A DNA stretch of 6,044 nt from Planctomycetaceae bacterium (GTDB lineage Bacteria; Planctomycetota; Planctomycetia; Planctomycetales; Planctomycetaceae): NCBI GenBank assembly GCA_027080405.1, contig JALWSL010000355.1, positions 1 through 6,044 on the forward strand, read 5' to 3'. A program made the translations under genes and the position numbers. Positions 5,752-6,044 of the stretch are shown here, one piece after another (within the stretch, counting starts at the first letter, position 1; every line of letters begins with the position of its first letter). Under the pieces are notes generated by a model. The model was given only the letters and a program-made list of their open reading frames with translations. It was not told where the DNA came from and searched no databases.

Positions 5752-6044
5752 TTAATCGATGCGTTTCAGAATCAGCGAGTGAACATCGCATATCCCCCGG
5801 CCCGTTTTGTGCACAGCCTGAATCGCCAGACGGGTGCGTCCCGCCTCCAATCTGATTTCGCCCAACTGATCGGTCGTGAATGTTTGCACGAATCGTTTTT
5901 TGGAAATCCTGGTTGGACGCTGCCTGGGTTGCGGAATGTGTGCCTTCCGAATGATTCCTTCCAACGAATTGTTTTTCGCGGTCACACGCAGTTTCGTTCC
6001 AACAGCATCCTCGTAACAGGCGTACTTCAAAGAAACAGCAAAAC
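5752..6044 (-). CDS. C-terminal module of a secreted sulfatase-type protein (partial, runs off right edge)
   Basis: This is the last 96 residues of a larger protein. The frame is open through the right edge (FAVSLKYACYEDAVGTKLRV), so the TTG near 6030 is not its start. The pattern is a beta-rich module: a SLKYAC strand, AVGTKLRVTAKNNSLEGIIRKAH, a linker with PQPRQRP, FVQTFTTDQLGEIRLEAGRTRLAIQAVHKTG and a final strand DVHSLILKRI. The LxxGxxxLxLxAxxxxGxxxxDVxxLxL pattern is what I know from C-terminal carbohydrate-binding-like (jelly-roll) modules at the ends of planctomycete sulfatases, fucosidases and related secreted glycan-degrading enzymes. The catalytic part is not in the window, so the enzyme class cannot be stated. 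It is convergent with the transposon debris, 35 bases from the end of the IS110-like tail. Confidence 0.6.
   Translation of the reverse strand, partial: FAVSLKYACYEDAVGTKLRVTAKNNSLEGIIRKAHIPQPRQRPTRISKKRFVQTFTTDQLGEIRLEAGRTRLAIQAVHKTGRGICDVHSLILKRID

Noticed and set aside
1..6044. CRISPR array, tRNA or rRNA genes
   Set aside because: No regularly spaced direct repeats and no cloverleaf or rRNA-like sequence were seen on either strand.

Overview
The window looks like a planctomycete chromosome. This rests on the gene content: a shortened SecA paralogue beside a periplasmic adaptor, the C-terminal module of what looks like a secreted sulfatase-type protein, a membrane-anchored HtrA protease, and long intergenic tracts littered with repeats. 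That is inference from family knowledge; no rRNA or other direct taxonomic marker is present.

Left part (1-2038, + strand): the 3' half of a SecA-like ATPase gene enters from the left edge. It is followed after 92 bases by a gene for an exported HlyD/RND-type periplasmic adaptor with its own strong ribosome binding site. The two probably form the end of an operon whose remainder lies outside the window.

Middle (2154-3335, - strand): a convergent gene encodes a DegS-like HtrA serine protease with an N-terminal membrane anchor, an intact catalytic triad and one PDZ domain. A gene-free tract of about 480 bases follows (3336-3818). It holds only a short dyad and a weak terminator-like hairpin. 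Next is asd (3819-4838, - strand), a complete aspartate-semialdehyde dehydrogenase whose best-supported start is a GTG.

Right part (4839-5751): no intact gene, but several layers of mobile-element debris. First is the N-terminal piece of an ADP-ribosylglycohydrolase-like gene. Its reading frame runs into a roughly 180-bp palindromic dispersed-type repeat. Then comes what looks like the decayed C-terminal end of an IS110-family transposase, itself split by a roughly 164-bp MITE-like element with perfect 17-bp inverted repeats. Removing that element in silico restores a continuous transposase tail. The window closes with the C-terminal end of a secreted-enzyme gene on the - strand (5752-6044) that runs off the right edge.

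The intact genes cover protein export and envelope work (SecA-like, adaptor, HtrA) and amino-acid biosynthesis (asd). No convincing new multi-gene system is visible. The two points most worth a second look are the SecA paralogue that stops before the two-helix finger, coupled to an adaptor, and the nested insertions between 5034 and 5716.
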